A DNA stretch of 64,000 nucleotides, taken from contig JAZKJV010010539.1 in the NCBI GenBank assembly GCA_037367405.1, positions 62,001 through 126,000 on the forward strand, given 5' to 3'. Below, in pieces: positions 22,801 through 34,800 of this stretch (positions are counted from its first letter, which is position 1; each line of letters begins with the position of its first letter). The position numbers and the translations under genes are program-made. The notes beneath the pieces are model-generated. The model did no database searches, was not told where the DNA came from, and saw nothing but the letters and a program-made list of their open reading frames with translations. The stretch is from Ottelia alismoides (taxonomy: Eukaryota > Streptophyta > Magnoliopsida > Alismatales > Hydrocharitaceae).

Positions 22801-25800
22801 TCCGCCTGCTACCCCCCGAACCCCCCAGCGGCACCCCCAGCCTACCACCCTACCCACCCGCCGCACCATTCCCTACCACCGCACCCCGCAACACCTCCCT
22901 CGCCATCACCCCAGTCCCCCTCCGACCCCCCTGCGCCACACCCGACAACCCCGCGAGGCCCCATCTTCCCTGCAGCGCGCGCCCTCAACCTGCGCGTCCC
23001 GCCCCTCTCTCCATCGCCAACTGCGCCCCCGCCTCCCCGCGGAGCTGCTCCGACCAGAGGCAATCGCCCCACCGCCCCAGGCCTTCACGCCTCCTGCGCG
23101 AGGCTCCGACCGGCTCCCACCGCCCCCTCCGCTCGCCTATGCTGCCGCGGAGCACCGCCTAGTTGAACGCCTGCCACCGTCTCCCCCGGCTGACGCCCGC
23201 CCAAAGGCCCCGAGTTACCGCCGCCGCCATCCTGTCGGGGATTCCCAGCCGCTTCCCCGCGCCTAAAATAAAGGGTCGAACCCTAACAGGGCCGAGATGG
23301 GTGGCACAAGAATTCCTGAGAATGGGGAAACTGATTTGGAAGATTTACAAAGAGCCCCCCCTGACTTGAGTTTTTATTTAAAAGGAAAGGATAAAGGCCA
23401 CTCTCTCAATATAGGCTCAATTAAAGGGGTACGAAAATTGCAGTGGTACCCTCCAATTGGAAAAAACTATAAACGTAATGCTGAAGATGATCCCATGGGA
23501 GGAAATTGAAGCCCAATTCAAGGATGATTTCTCCAACTATCCACCTACATCATGCAATTCGTCAGGAGCCGAATTTTTTAAAGCGGTGGAGAGTTGATGC
23601 AGCGTGACCCCAAATTATGAGGCCACATTTATTTAATTAAATAGTAATCAATTTTATTTACGTTTTTAGCGGTCATATTGGTCTAATTAAATAATTGAGA
23701 TCGCCTGTGATCTCAACGTTTATTTCGTAGAGTTTAAATGTAGTTTGGGTCAATTAAATAATTTAGAGTCCAATTAAGGTAATTAGAGGTCAATTAGGAT
23801 TAAATTAGTTGTTAATTTGATTTATTTACTATTTTTGTAAACCCTCTCTCCTATATAAAGAGAGGGTAGCCCATTGTTTTAGTCAGTCAATTATGAATCA
23901 AATTTGAGAATTATTCTCTATTTATCTCTCTCGTTCCTCCTTCCCCACGCGATCTCCCGCGCTTCTTCTTCTCCAAAACCCCTCGTTACCGACGAGTTTT
24001 TCTCCTTCTCAACCTCTCCTTTTCTCCACCGATATTCCACCGCCAAATTATTTTAATTTTATCGTCGACACCGGAAGCAGTTTGCATCATAGGAGGGATG
24101 GCATTACAAAAATAGAAGACTAATTTAATTTGACCACTAATTATCCTAATTGGACTATAACTAATTAACCGACCAAATTTAAAATCAAATCTACGAATAA
24201 ATGTTGGAGATCACAGGCGATCTCAATTATTTAATTAGAGATACGATAATTTAAATAAACGTAAATAAAATTGACCATTAAAATTTAACTAAAATTCGGC
24301 CCTATCCGTTGGGTCCACGCTGCATCAACTCTCCTCCGCTTTAAAAATTTCGTCTCCCGACGAATTACTTGATGTAGGCTTGGAGGTTAAATCTGCGTGC
24401 TCTGCCATCTTCTGAAAGAACTGGTGTGGGACGAATGGCGGACTCCAGATGCGGACGCGGCTGTCGTTGTGGAAGAACATGTGTGGCGCAAACGGCGGCG
24501 TCTTCTGGAATTTGGTCTCCTCATTGTGATTATGGAAAAATTGATGAGGCATGAATAATATGGCTCTTGGAGAATCCATAGTGAAGAAATGGCACAAGGA
24601 GAGGAGAAGAGGAGATGTGTCCAAGGAATGAAGCCATGGGGTCCTTATATAGGGGAAGCCCAAGGCTCTAGTCCTATTTGGATAAGGAGGATCCGCATAT
24701 TTCTGGTTTGCAGCCTTTTTCCTTAAATATTTTCGCCGCCAGGGGTTTGGGCGCAATTTTCGCACCTCTTCATTCCTATTCCTTTTGGCATGTCTGCAAA
24801 TAGGAGGTTTAGGGGTTATTTTATTGCAATTTTCCCCACTTGATTTTTCAGCCCTAAATCTCGGAAGTTTGGTTCTTCCCGTATGGAAGGCCCGTGCTAG
24901 GGTTCCTGAAAGACGACGCGGCGCGGGATGGGAGATGTCGAGGACGAGGCGGTGGCGCGGGGGCGGCAGCGAGGTGACTGGCGCTGGAGAGGAGGAGGCA
25001 CTGGCGGAATGCGAGGGTGGCTAGGCGGCAGGCGTGCGGTAGGAAGAAGGGGAAGTAGCGGGAAGAGAGGGGGGATGGCAGCGGGGGAAGGCGCAGGAGA
25101 GGCGGGGAACGCGTGGGGAAAGGGGAAGGGTCGCGGGGCGGCGAGAGGAGGTTGGGGAAGAGGCGGCGAGCGGGAAGGGGAGGCGAGGGGTGCGGGACTG
25201 GGAAGGCGACGGCGGTGGGGGTGTCGCAGGGGGCACCGGGAAGGTGCGGGTGGTGGATAGGGGGGCGACGCGGCGTGGAGAGGGGGTTCAGGGGTGGGGA
25301 GGAGATGGCGCTGGGGAGGAGCAGGGGCTGTCTGGAGGGGAGAAGGCGCCGGGGAGGGGACAGGCGGTAGGGCGAGTTGAACCGGGGAGGCGCGGCGAGG
25401 GGTTGGTGGGGAAAGGCAATGGTGCTGGCGGGTGGGGAGGTAATCGGTGGGCGGGAGGCGGAGAGGGAAGTGCGGGGGCGATGGCGGTTGCGCGGGGAGG
25501 TTGAGACGCGGCTGGCAGGGAAGGTGATTCGGCGAGGGAGCCGCGGGTGGTGCCGGGGTCGACTTCGGAGGGGTTTTTAAGTCTGAAATCACGGGGCAGC
25601 AAGCAGATCGGCACTTCTTTCTCCCGGAATGATCTGGACAGCAACCGAAACTTCCTTCACAGCGGAGTTTTCTTCGTCACAACTCGTGTCAACGGCGTCG
25701 GGGGTTGGAGGCAATGATTGGGCGCACATAGCCTTGAGATTAGCCATGATCTCTCGAACTTTGGACTGGGCAATCAGGATCTCACGTCGTGCGTCCATGT

Positions 25801-28800
25801 CCTGTTTATATAATTCTTCGGCTCGTCGTAACGCATGGTAGTCTTTCGTCGTCTGCCGGCGTGAACGCCTGTACGGATCGTCAGATCGTGAGGACGATCT
25901 GTAGGCCATGCTCTGATACCAAATGATGCAAAATGAATTCGGCGCGTCGACGATAAATAAAATAAATTGGACGGTGGAGATTCGGTGGAGAAAAGGAGGG
26001 ATGAGAAGAGAAAAACTCGTCGGTAACGAGGGGTTGAAGAAGAAGAACCGTGAAGACCACGTTGAGAGAGGAGAGAAAATAGAGAGGGAGATAAAATCTC
26101 TATTTTTCATTAATACTTGACTGCCTAAAAACACTGGACCATCATCCCTTTATATAGGAGGGATGGCATTACAAAAATAGAAAACTAATTTAATTTGACC
26201 ACTAATTATCCTAATTGGACTCTAACTAATTAACCGACCAAATTTAAATCAAATCTACGAATAAATGTTGGAGATCACAGGCGATCTCAATTATTTAATT
26301 AGAGATACGATAATTTAAATAAACGTGAATAAAATTGACCATTAAAATTTAACTAAAATTCGGCCCTATCCGTTGGGTCCACGCTGCATCAGAGGGTAAC
26401 TATTTCCCAACTAACCAGATGCACACCAGAGCAAGGCCCTAAATGTCGGTTTCGGTCACCATTTCGGTATCGACCAAAACAGAATTTCGATGGAATTTCG
26501 GTGGAATTTCGATCGGAATTTCGGTCATTTTTTTTGTATTTGGACCCCCATATTTCGATCATTTCGGTCAAATTTCGATTTCGACTGGATATCGATATTC
26601 GACAGAAATTCGACCGAATTTCGCTGAAATTTGAGGCCATGCACCAGAGTTGTTCTGGCCTGAGCTTCCCCAAAAAAATGCCCATGATCTTCTCAAGACA
26701 TTTACGAATGCCCATCGGAAGAAGATGAGAGGACATGAAAAATACAGGGATTGTCGTAAGAACAACCTTCAACAGAACCAATCTACCACCTCTAGATGGA
26801 TTGTTGCCTTCCAACCAGACAATTTTCTCTCCAACTTCTCAATGACTGGTAGCCGATCTGCAGCTCTAAGCTTGTCACAAGTTAAGGGAAGACCAAGGTA
26901 CCTAATTGGCAATGAATCACGTTCCATCCCCAACTCCTCAGCACAAGCTAGCTCCTCTTCATATGTCATCCCAAATGTTACAACCGTTGATTTATTACAG
27001 TTGAGATTCAAACCGCAAAGCTCACCAAGATCTCCAGAGTGAGTGTCATCCCCTTTGGTTGAATACGATCATCTTTAATAAAAAGAATCGTGCCATCAAC
27101 ATACTGAAGCAAAGAAAAAGAAATATCATTGTGTGTAGCCTGACGTGAGACCCTGAATTGTGACTTGTTCCACCATAAGTGCAAGTACATGCTACAATTA
27201 CAAAGAGCATAAGTGCCAAGGGACATCCCTGCCTAACACCTCTTTAGGGCTGAAAGAACCCCCCTTTAGGTCAACCATTTACCAACACAGAGTATGTAGT
27301 CGTGGCAACATATCTCTTCATCCAAGAGATCCAAATAAAGGGGAAACTGCTTCTAGCAAGGGTAGTCTAAAGGAAATGCCAGTGAATAGTAGCATATGCC
27401 TTTGAGAAGGCCACCTTCAGCAATTGTTATTCGTGAACTCTTCCGCCACCTCCAAAATATCTCTGCCCATCAATGCCTAGAACTCGCGGTAGAAGACTAC
27501 TGGGAATCCGTCATGGCCAGGTGCTCCGTTTGCATTCAGGTTCCGGACCGCCAAAGCTCTCCAACGTGATACTCTAAATAAGGTGTCTAGCATGTTGTTC
27601 AAACAAGATTGTGCCGCTTACCCGACCATTTCCACTGACGACAAGAAGTATCTGTGAGAAATCTCTAAAATACCCGGCTAAAGCAACTCCCATATCGTGA
27701 TCACCCTCAATCCGTCTCTCATTCACTACAATAAATTGTATTTGATGGCGTCTTCTTCTACTTGTTGCGCACTGGGAAAACTTCGTATTTGCATCTCCCT
27801 CATTGAACCAAGTTTGTCCTGACCTTTGCCCCCACTCCGTTACACATTTTTTGTCCACCAAAATAAACGCCTTCTGAAGCTTGGACCTCTCATTCACTCG
27901 CCTCTGAGAGATCTTTGTTGTCTTCCAATATGTCTGATGCAAACGAGATTCGGCGCGTCGACGATAAATAAAAATAATTTGGGCGGTGGAATATCGGTGG
28001 AGAAAAGGAGAGGTTGAGAAGAAGAAAACTCGTAGGAAACGAGGGGTTGAAGAAGAAGAACCGTGAAGACCACGTGGGGAAGGAGAAGGAGAGGAGATAG
28101 AGAGGGAGATAAAATCTCATTTTTAATTATCACTTGACTGTCCCTTACAATAGGCTACCAACCTCTTTATATAGTAGCGGTGGAATTACAAAAATAGAAG
28201 CAAATCAAATCCCACTCGATCCTAATTGATTTGAATTAAAATTCAAATCGACCTCTATCCTAATTTGACTCTAATTTAAATTCGAAAATCAAATTTAAAC
28301 TAACTAATTAATTTCGATATCACACACGATCCCTTTAACTTAAATAAAATTACGACAACTTAAAAAAAAACGTAAATAAAAAATAACGGCTAGAATTAAT
28401 TAAAAACATGTGGCCCTATAATTTGGATCCACGCTGCATCAACTCTCCGCCGCTTTAAAAAATTCGTCTCCCGACGAATTGCTTGATGTAGGTGCGTCGT
28501 TGGAGAGGTCGTCTTGGAAATTGTAGCCTGCAATTAGATCTTTTTCAACATTACGTTTGTAATTTCTTTCCATGGAGGGGTATGTCTGCAAATATTCTAC
28601 CCCTTTCACTTGAAAGAACTCCATAGTTTAATTTATCTTCCACTGGGCTCTTTTGATGAATACTTTTTGGAGGAGGGATCCCCTTGTAAATCTTCCAAGT
28701 TAATATTTTATCCCTTATTTTCAGGGATGCCCCTGCCGAAAACAACTTGGTTAGGGTTCTGCGCACCTTTGATACGGGCGGCGGGCATGGCGGCGATGGA

Positions 28801-31800
28801 GAGCTCAGGGCGGGGCGCGCGCCCCTGAGTTCGATTGTGCTGACGGTTTGCTGGAGCACGACGCTTCTCGTGGTGGTGGCGGTGGCTATACTCGCACGGA
28901 GGTAGCGGCAGTTGGAAGGCGGTGGCAGGGGTGACTGAGTGGTGCGGCAACAACCGGGGTGGGGGAAGGTCACGACGCGGTGGGAAAGAGAGGGATCGGG
29001 GAAGGGGTAGGCGGGCGCGGTGGCAAGGAAGAGTTGCCTGCGGGAGGGGCTGTACATGGAAGGAGCAGTGGCGCGAGGAGGCGGAGGTGCGGTGAGGGTT
29101 GGGGGATTTTGTGAGTCTGAAAATACCTGAACAGCGCTCGGATTGCCCCTTTTTCCTCCGAAATGGCCTGGACAGAGTCGTTTCGGCATTTTTTTCCTCC
29201 GAATGGCCTGGACAGCGGCCTGTTTGTCGTTGACGGCGAGATTTTCCTCATCAAAGTTCTGGACAGCAGCCGGTTCGTCTTCCACAGCGATGATTTCTTC
29301 GTCAAAAACTCGTGACGACGGCTTCAGGGACTGGAGGCTTCGATTGGGCGTCACGGTATGCCTCAAAGTTAGCCATTAGGTCTCGAAACATGGACTGGAA
29401 GTTGGTTTGCAAATCACGTATCATGTGCTCCGTCTCCTTGAAGGAGGCGTCGATGGTGGAGATGGCTCGTCGTGTTTGTTCGGATGAACGATGATGCCGA
29501 TGCGAGCGCCTGGACGGATCGTTAGGTCGTGAGGACGACCTAGATGCCATGCTCTGATACCAAATGATGCAAACGAGATTCGGCGCGTCGACGATAAATA
29601 AAATAATTTGGGCGGTGGAATATCGGTGGAGAAAAGGAGAGGTTGAGAAGAAGAAAACTCGTCGGAAACGAGGGGTTGAAGAAGAAGAACCGTGAAGACT
29701 ACGTGGGGAAGGAGGAAGGAGAGGAGATAGAGAGGGAGATAAAATCTCAATTTTAATTATCACTTGACTGTCCCTTACAATAGGCTACCAACCTCTTTAT
29801 ATAGTAGCGGTGGAATTACAAAAATAGAAGCAAATCAAATCCCACTCGATCCTAATTGATTTGAATTAAAATTCAAATCGACCTCTATCCTAATTTGACT
29901 CTAATTTCAAATTCGAAAATCAAATTTAAACTAACTAATTAATTTCGATATCACACACGATCCCTTTACTTAAATAAAATTACGACAACTTAAAAAAAAC
30001 GTAAATAAAAAATAACGGCTAGAATTAATTAAACATGTGGCCCTATAATTTGGATCCACGCTGCATCATCCTATATAAAGGGATGAGGGTCCAGTGTTTT
30101 TAGGCAGTCAAGTATTAATGAAAAATTGAGATTTTATCTCCTTCTCTATTTTCTCTCCTCTCTCAACGTGGTCTTCACGGTTCTTCTTCTTCAACCCCTC
30201 GTTACCGACGAGTTTTTCTCTTCTCAATCCCTCCTTTTCTCCACCGAAACTCCACCGCCCAATTTATTTTATTTATCGTCGACGCGCCGAATTCATTTTG
30301 CATCACCCTCCCTAAAAGGGAGGGAGGGCTTGGTGTGACTCGCTTGGAGACTATGAACGAGGTGTTGCTACTGAAATAGGTGGACAAACTTTGGAGATGG
30401 AGCGAAGATCTGTGATGCAGGCTAATCCACGACATTTATGGGATTAGAGTGCATGGTGTGTACGCACAACCCACTTTCTACTCTGCTTTTTGAAAGGGCA
30501 TCACCTCTCTTATTCCTTAGCTCCCTGTCCTGTTTAGACCTGTTTTTGGAGATGGACGATCTTTCAACCTTTTGAACTGACGGTTGTACTAATGGGGATC
30601 CACTAGCACTTCGCTTTCCTCGTCTTTTGCTCTAGCTGCTAATGGGGATTTCACTATTGCTGAGTGCTGGGAGAATGGGAACAGGAGCCTACCTTTTTTT
30701 TTGAGTAAAGAGTGGGTAATCTCCCAAGGTGGGAGTTACAGCAAAATGGTATTCATAAAGAAAAATATGTTGCATTAACACGATGTCCAGAAGTTATACA
30801 ACGCTTTACAATGCGAAACCACATTTTTTTGAGTAGAATCTCTGGTTGTTGAATATCAGGCCATTCTGCCCAAGCCAAATCGCCCAAAGACCTGTAAAAG
30901 CAGAGCCATACACGCCGTCCGTGGAGTTAGTCCTCACCGCGCGAACCGACCTCCAGAAGCCTTCCAAACCATCTCTGCCTCCATCCAAGAAATGTTGAGC
31001 TCTCTCCAGATTAAAGTCGATGTCGAGCATTTGAAAAATAAGTATTCTACATCCTCTATTCTGCCCTTTACACCTATCACAGAATATATCCTCCGTCCCA
31101 ACCAAATCCCTCTCCTTTCCTTGACACACACGTGGTCTCTTCTCAGACACCAAAGGAAGACCTTGACTCTGTTTGGAATCTTTGCTGTCCACACCACCTT
31201 CAGATCCTTGTTGAGTTCCTCATTCTGATCTATCGTCACGTGCTGGATTCTTCAAAAGCTTTCTTAGTCGAGAACCTCCCTCCTCCCATAAGAAATGGTC
31301 TGCCATCTCGCAAAATCACCTGGGGTTGGGGTCTCAGCTTGCATTCGAAGAAAATCTTCCAACTGTTGTTTTGATAGCTGCGTCACAAATGTAGGTGACC
31401 ACATATCTGAGCTCCCCACCTGCGAGAGCACCCCCTCTTTCATCGCAGCCAAAGCAAACAATCTGGAGAACCTACCTTCAAGAGAACCCTCTCCCGTCCG
31501 ATCATCGTGCCAAAAATCTGAACGTATGCCCATCCCCCACCGCTGGTCGCATCTTGTGAGCCAGCAATGATGATTCCAGCTGCACCCTTCTCGCCACCAA
31601 ATCTCCTCGCACCCCATAAATTTTCCGACTGGCCTGATGACAAGGGAGGACGAAGGTCCCCATATCTGAATCACCCACTTTGCCAGTATGGCCTTGTTCA
31701 TGAACTCCACATCGCGCACGCCTAACCCAACTCCACCCCTCCCCTTCGTTACCTCCTTCCATTTTACCAGATGCAAGCCGGTCTTCTGCTGCTTTCCGTC

Positions 31801-34800
31801 CGACCAAAAGAACCTTCTCATCAATGATTCAATCTTCTTTCTGACCCCAGCTGGCATTAGCCACGTAGAGTAGTAGAAAATGGGGACGGCCGGAGAACAT
31901 GCTTCAACAGAACAAGCTTTCCTCCTCTTGATAAAGTGCTCCCTTTCCAACCGGCTAGTCTTTGCTCAATTCTATGAATAACATAGTCCCAGTCAGAGTT
32001 TCTAAGCTTCTGTCCACCAACGACAACCCCAAGTAAGAGATGAGAAGGTTGCCCAATGGGCAATCTACCAATGCTGCAATTCTGGCACTCTCAATGTCGT
32101 CCATCATAAAGGTGATGGCCACGGACTTGCGCTTGTTAATCTCAAGGCCAGACAACGTGCTAAAGATGTCTAATAGATGTGCCGTGTGACCAGTCCGCTC
32201 ATCCGATCCTCCGAGCAACAATAGGGTGTCATTCTTGTATTGGAGTAAAAGGAATTGAGATCCTCCTCCATGCGAAAACCTTCGAACCAGCCTAAATCCA
32301 CCGTCTGCTTGAATAGCCCCGCCAAAGCGTCCGCCACCAACGCGAAGAGCATAGGGGCTAGAGGGCATCCCTGCCGAACTCCCTGCTGCGGCTGAAAGTG
32401 ACCCCCTCCGGCTTGCCATTCACCAAGACCAAGTAGGAAGAAGTAGTGATGCATCTCTTCATCCATCTGATCCATACATCTGGGAAACCTCTTCATCTCA
32501 ACGAGACCCACAGAAAATTCCACTTTACACAATCATAGGCCTGGGCAAAATCGATCTTCCATAGGCATCTCTTTTTCTTTGCCTGTTTCCACTCAAGGCA
32601 AATCTCCGTACCCATGACCAATCCGTCTGCCATTTTCCTCCCCGAGATGAAGACCGACTGGCCCTGCAGAATCACCCAATCCATAACAGCCTTAAGCCTG
32701 TTCCCCAAAGTCTTACCCTTCCCTCCGCCCTGCCTTTGTTGCAGACTTCTTTGAACAACGTATGGAGGACTTTATGATTATGCTAGATCCCCTCGTCCCC
32801 ACCTTTGGATGTAAAGTTGGAAGAGATCATTGGACCTGGAGAACATGAGAATTTACTGTTGAACGTGCTTATAAAATTCTGGATAGCCCAGCACCACCCA
32901 CCTCTGAAGCTATTACTTGTGACTGTCTTTTCTCTGTAGCCTCAAAGTGCCTAGTCGTGGTGCTGTCTTCTTGTGGCTTATGTGTAGAGGACGTATCCTG
33001 ACCAGAGACAGATGCTTCAGACTATTTCCTAGTATTTTCTGATTTGCCCGTCTGCAATGAAGAGGTAGAGACAATTGGTTGTCTTTTTTTCACATGTGAA
33101 AATATATATTGTGTTTGGGAAGAATCTGGGCTCACTTAGGCAAATTTACAGAACTTTTGATGCTTTTGGGGAAACTTTGGCTTAATAAACAACGTCCCTG
33201 GAGAATTGCTTTATCCTTTAGCAGTTATCAAGGCTATTTAGTTGGTTCGGAATGGTGTTATTTTTTCGTCAGATTGTTTCTATGTGGAAAATGAATTTAC
33301 TCATGCCAAAGCTCTTGACAAATTTTCGCCATTGTAAGTATTTATTTTGCCTTTAATAGAATATAATATATTTGGGGTGGACATCTTCGCGTGGTTCTTT
33401 TACTTGATTTTAAAAATAGAGCTTTATCATAATTACAGGTAAAAGCTTAAAATAAATCGCAAAATACCATAATTTTACAAATTCTAAGATTTGTTCCAAC
33501 ATATATGAATGGAAACCATCTCTCACCTTTACAATACGAGAATTGCTTTTATTTGCAATAACATGCCATCTGAATCTTTTGTTTATAATCGAAGCAATAA
33601 CAAAAACTTCCACGATAGGGAAATAATGAGCACATCTAATGGAGCCAAATGAAATACATGCCACCATTAGTAGGCCACGAACACGAACATGCTGATTTGC
33701 CGAGTGTGGATAGACTGAGTGGACGACATGATGCACTACTTTGTGCACCATCGAGATGGGGCAGTGGATAAAAATCGATGAAGGTAAAGTAGCCGTGCCA
33801 AAAAGAGCAAGGGTAGACCGAGTCGACGGAATGGGCACCACTACAGGCTACGATCACGACTCATCAAGGGTGGAGATGTCATGACATGTCACCATGTATG
33901 ACTCCTTGCACCAGACTTCCACCTTTTCTCAACTTTATGTCGAGACAAAAACGTGAGGAGAGTGGTAATGCGACGTGACGACATATTTGGTATCATGACA
34001 CAAGTGAGAGGAAAGAGGAAAGTAGAGAGGTGGAGAGTCGAGTGGCCATGTGAATAAAAAATATCTCCACCCTTGCTTGTTACAACCTATCCAAGGGCGC
34101 ACGTTTGATGCTCTCGTCCTCTCATAAAGTCATGCTCTCATAGGATCAGCCCTCCCTCCCTTTCTCTATATCTAGGCATCTTATTTGAGAACTCAACCAC
34201 TCAGTGGATGTTCTCACCAAGGGTTAGGAGTGCAAACAAACCAACCAGATCCATCCCTACCTATTTTTCGTTTATGTCAACGAGCCTATTTGGGGGCATG
34301 GGTTTGTTTTGGTTCATTAAGGCAAAATTGTAGATCATTTTTGGTTCAATTTGATCAAAGATTTGTTAGGGAATTTTATTTTAATTAAGTTAAAGCAGGA
34401 GTTTCAATACTTTTAAACTCATTTTAGGTTCGTTTAATGTTTATGTTTGTGAAAATAATATAGATAAAATGCAGAATTAAGAATAAAAATAAACTTTGAT
34501 TTACATGGAATTCTACTCCTTAAGGAGCATGATGAAACGATGCGAAATAGCCACTAAGGGATGTATCTTCTATTGAATTTCTCATGAGTGCAAGAGGTGT
34601 GTGGCTCTATATATAACCCCTCCAAAATAAGCAATAGTCCCCCCACTCATTGATGTGGGACTAAACTAACTCCACACAACAACCCAATTGTCAATTCTAT
34701 CAACACTCCCCCTCAAGCTGGAGCATAGAATGTTTCGGCTTGGACAATACAACAATCAACATAAGTTGAACGGATATATCAAATACAACTCTCAACTTCT

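Larger units (their letters stand above)
21750..24089 (+). mobile_element. LTR element A of the TGATGCA family (non-autonomous)
   Basis: Direct LTRs 21750-22245 and 23595-24089 (496 and 495 bp, nearly identical) start TGATGCAG and end TTTGCATCA, so the outermost seven bases are a perfect inverted repeat. tggtatcagagc (22248-22259) is a tRNA-Met primer site. There are no protease, integrase or RT motifs. Its flanks do not match each other (gacat and tagga); each matches a flank of element C in reverse complement. Confidence 0.9.
24090..26391 (-). mobile_element. LTR element B of the TGATGCA family, 3' LTR split
   Basis: Read on the - strand: 5' LTR 26391-25924, primer site 25921-25910 and internal region to 24328. 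Then comes the part of the 3' LTR at 24327-24090. The missing half of that LTR is at 30069-30305 on the + strand. The two halves sum to 470 bp after removing a 5-bp duplication, against 468 bp for the intact LTR. Its own target duplication is gaggg (26392-26396), paired with ccctc at 30306-30310. Confidence 0.85.
27935..30068 (-). mobile_element. LTR element C of the TGATGCA family
   Basis: LTRs 29575-30068 (5') and 27935-28441 (3') differ mainly by small indels and are clearly a different subfamily from those of A. The primer site (reverse complement) is at 29561-29572. Flanks are atgtc (27930-27934) and tccta (30069-30073). They do not match each other but are the reverse complements of the two flanks of element A. 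Confidence 0.9.
17380..33360 (+). mobile_element. LINE 1: L1-like retrotransposon, interrupted and partly inverted
   Basis: One element in pieces: ORF1 region 17406-19232; endonuclease 19233-19978 and 21567-21749; reverse transcriptase 27934-26397 (now on the - strand because of an inversion); its continuation 30311-about 30693; and the C-terminal Zn-finger (zf-RVT) region about 32727-33340. Reading across each junction continues typical LINE protein sequence, for example KREGGLGV directly after the LTR insertion site. The interruptions are two MULE-type MITEs, LTR elements A, B and C, and LINE 2. The element is dead, with several stops, and the catalytic YADD is changed to YVDG. Confidence 0.85.

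Noticed and set aside
21750..30305. Simple nested insertion of A, B and C without rearrangement
   Set aside because: The flanking duplications of A and C do not match themselves, LINE 1 changes strand between them, and element B's LTR is split; only an inversion explains all three.
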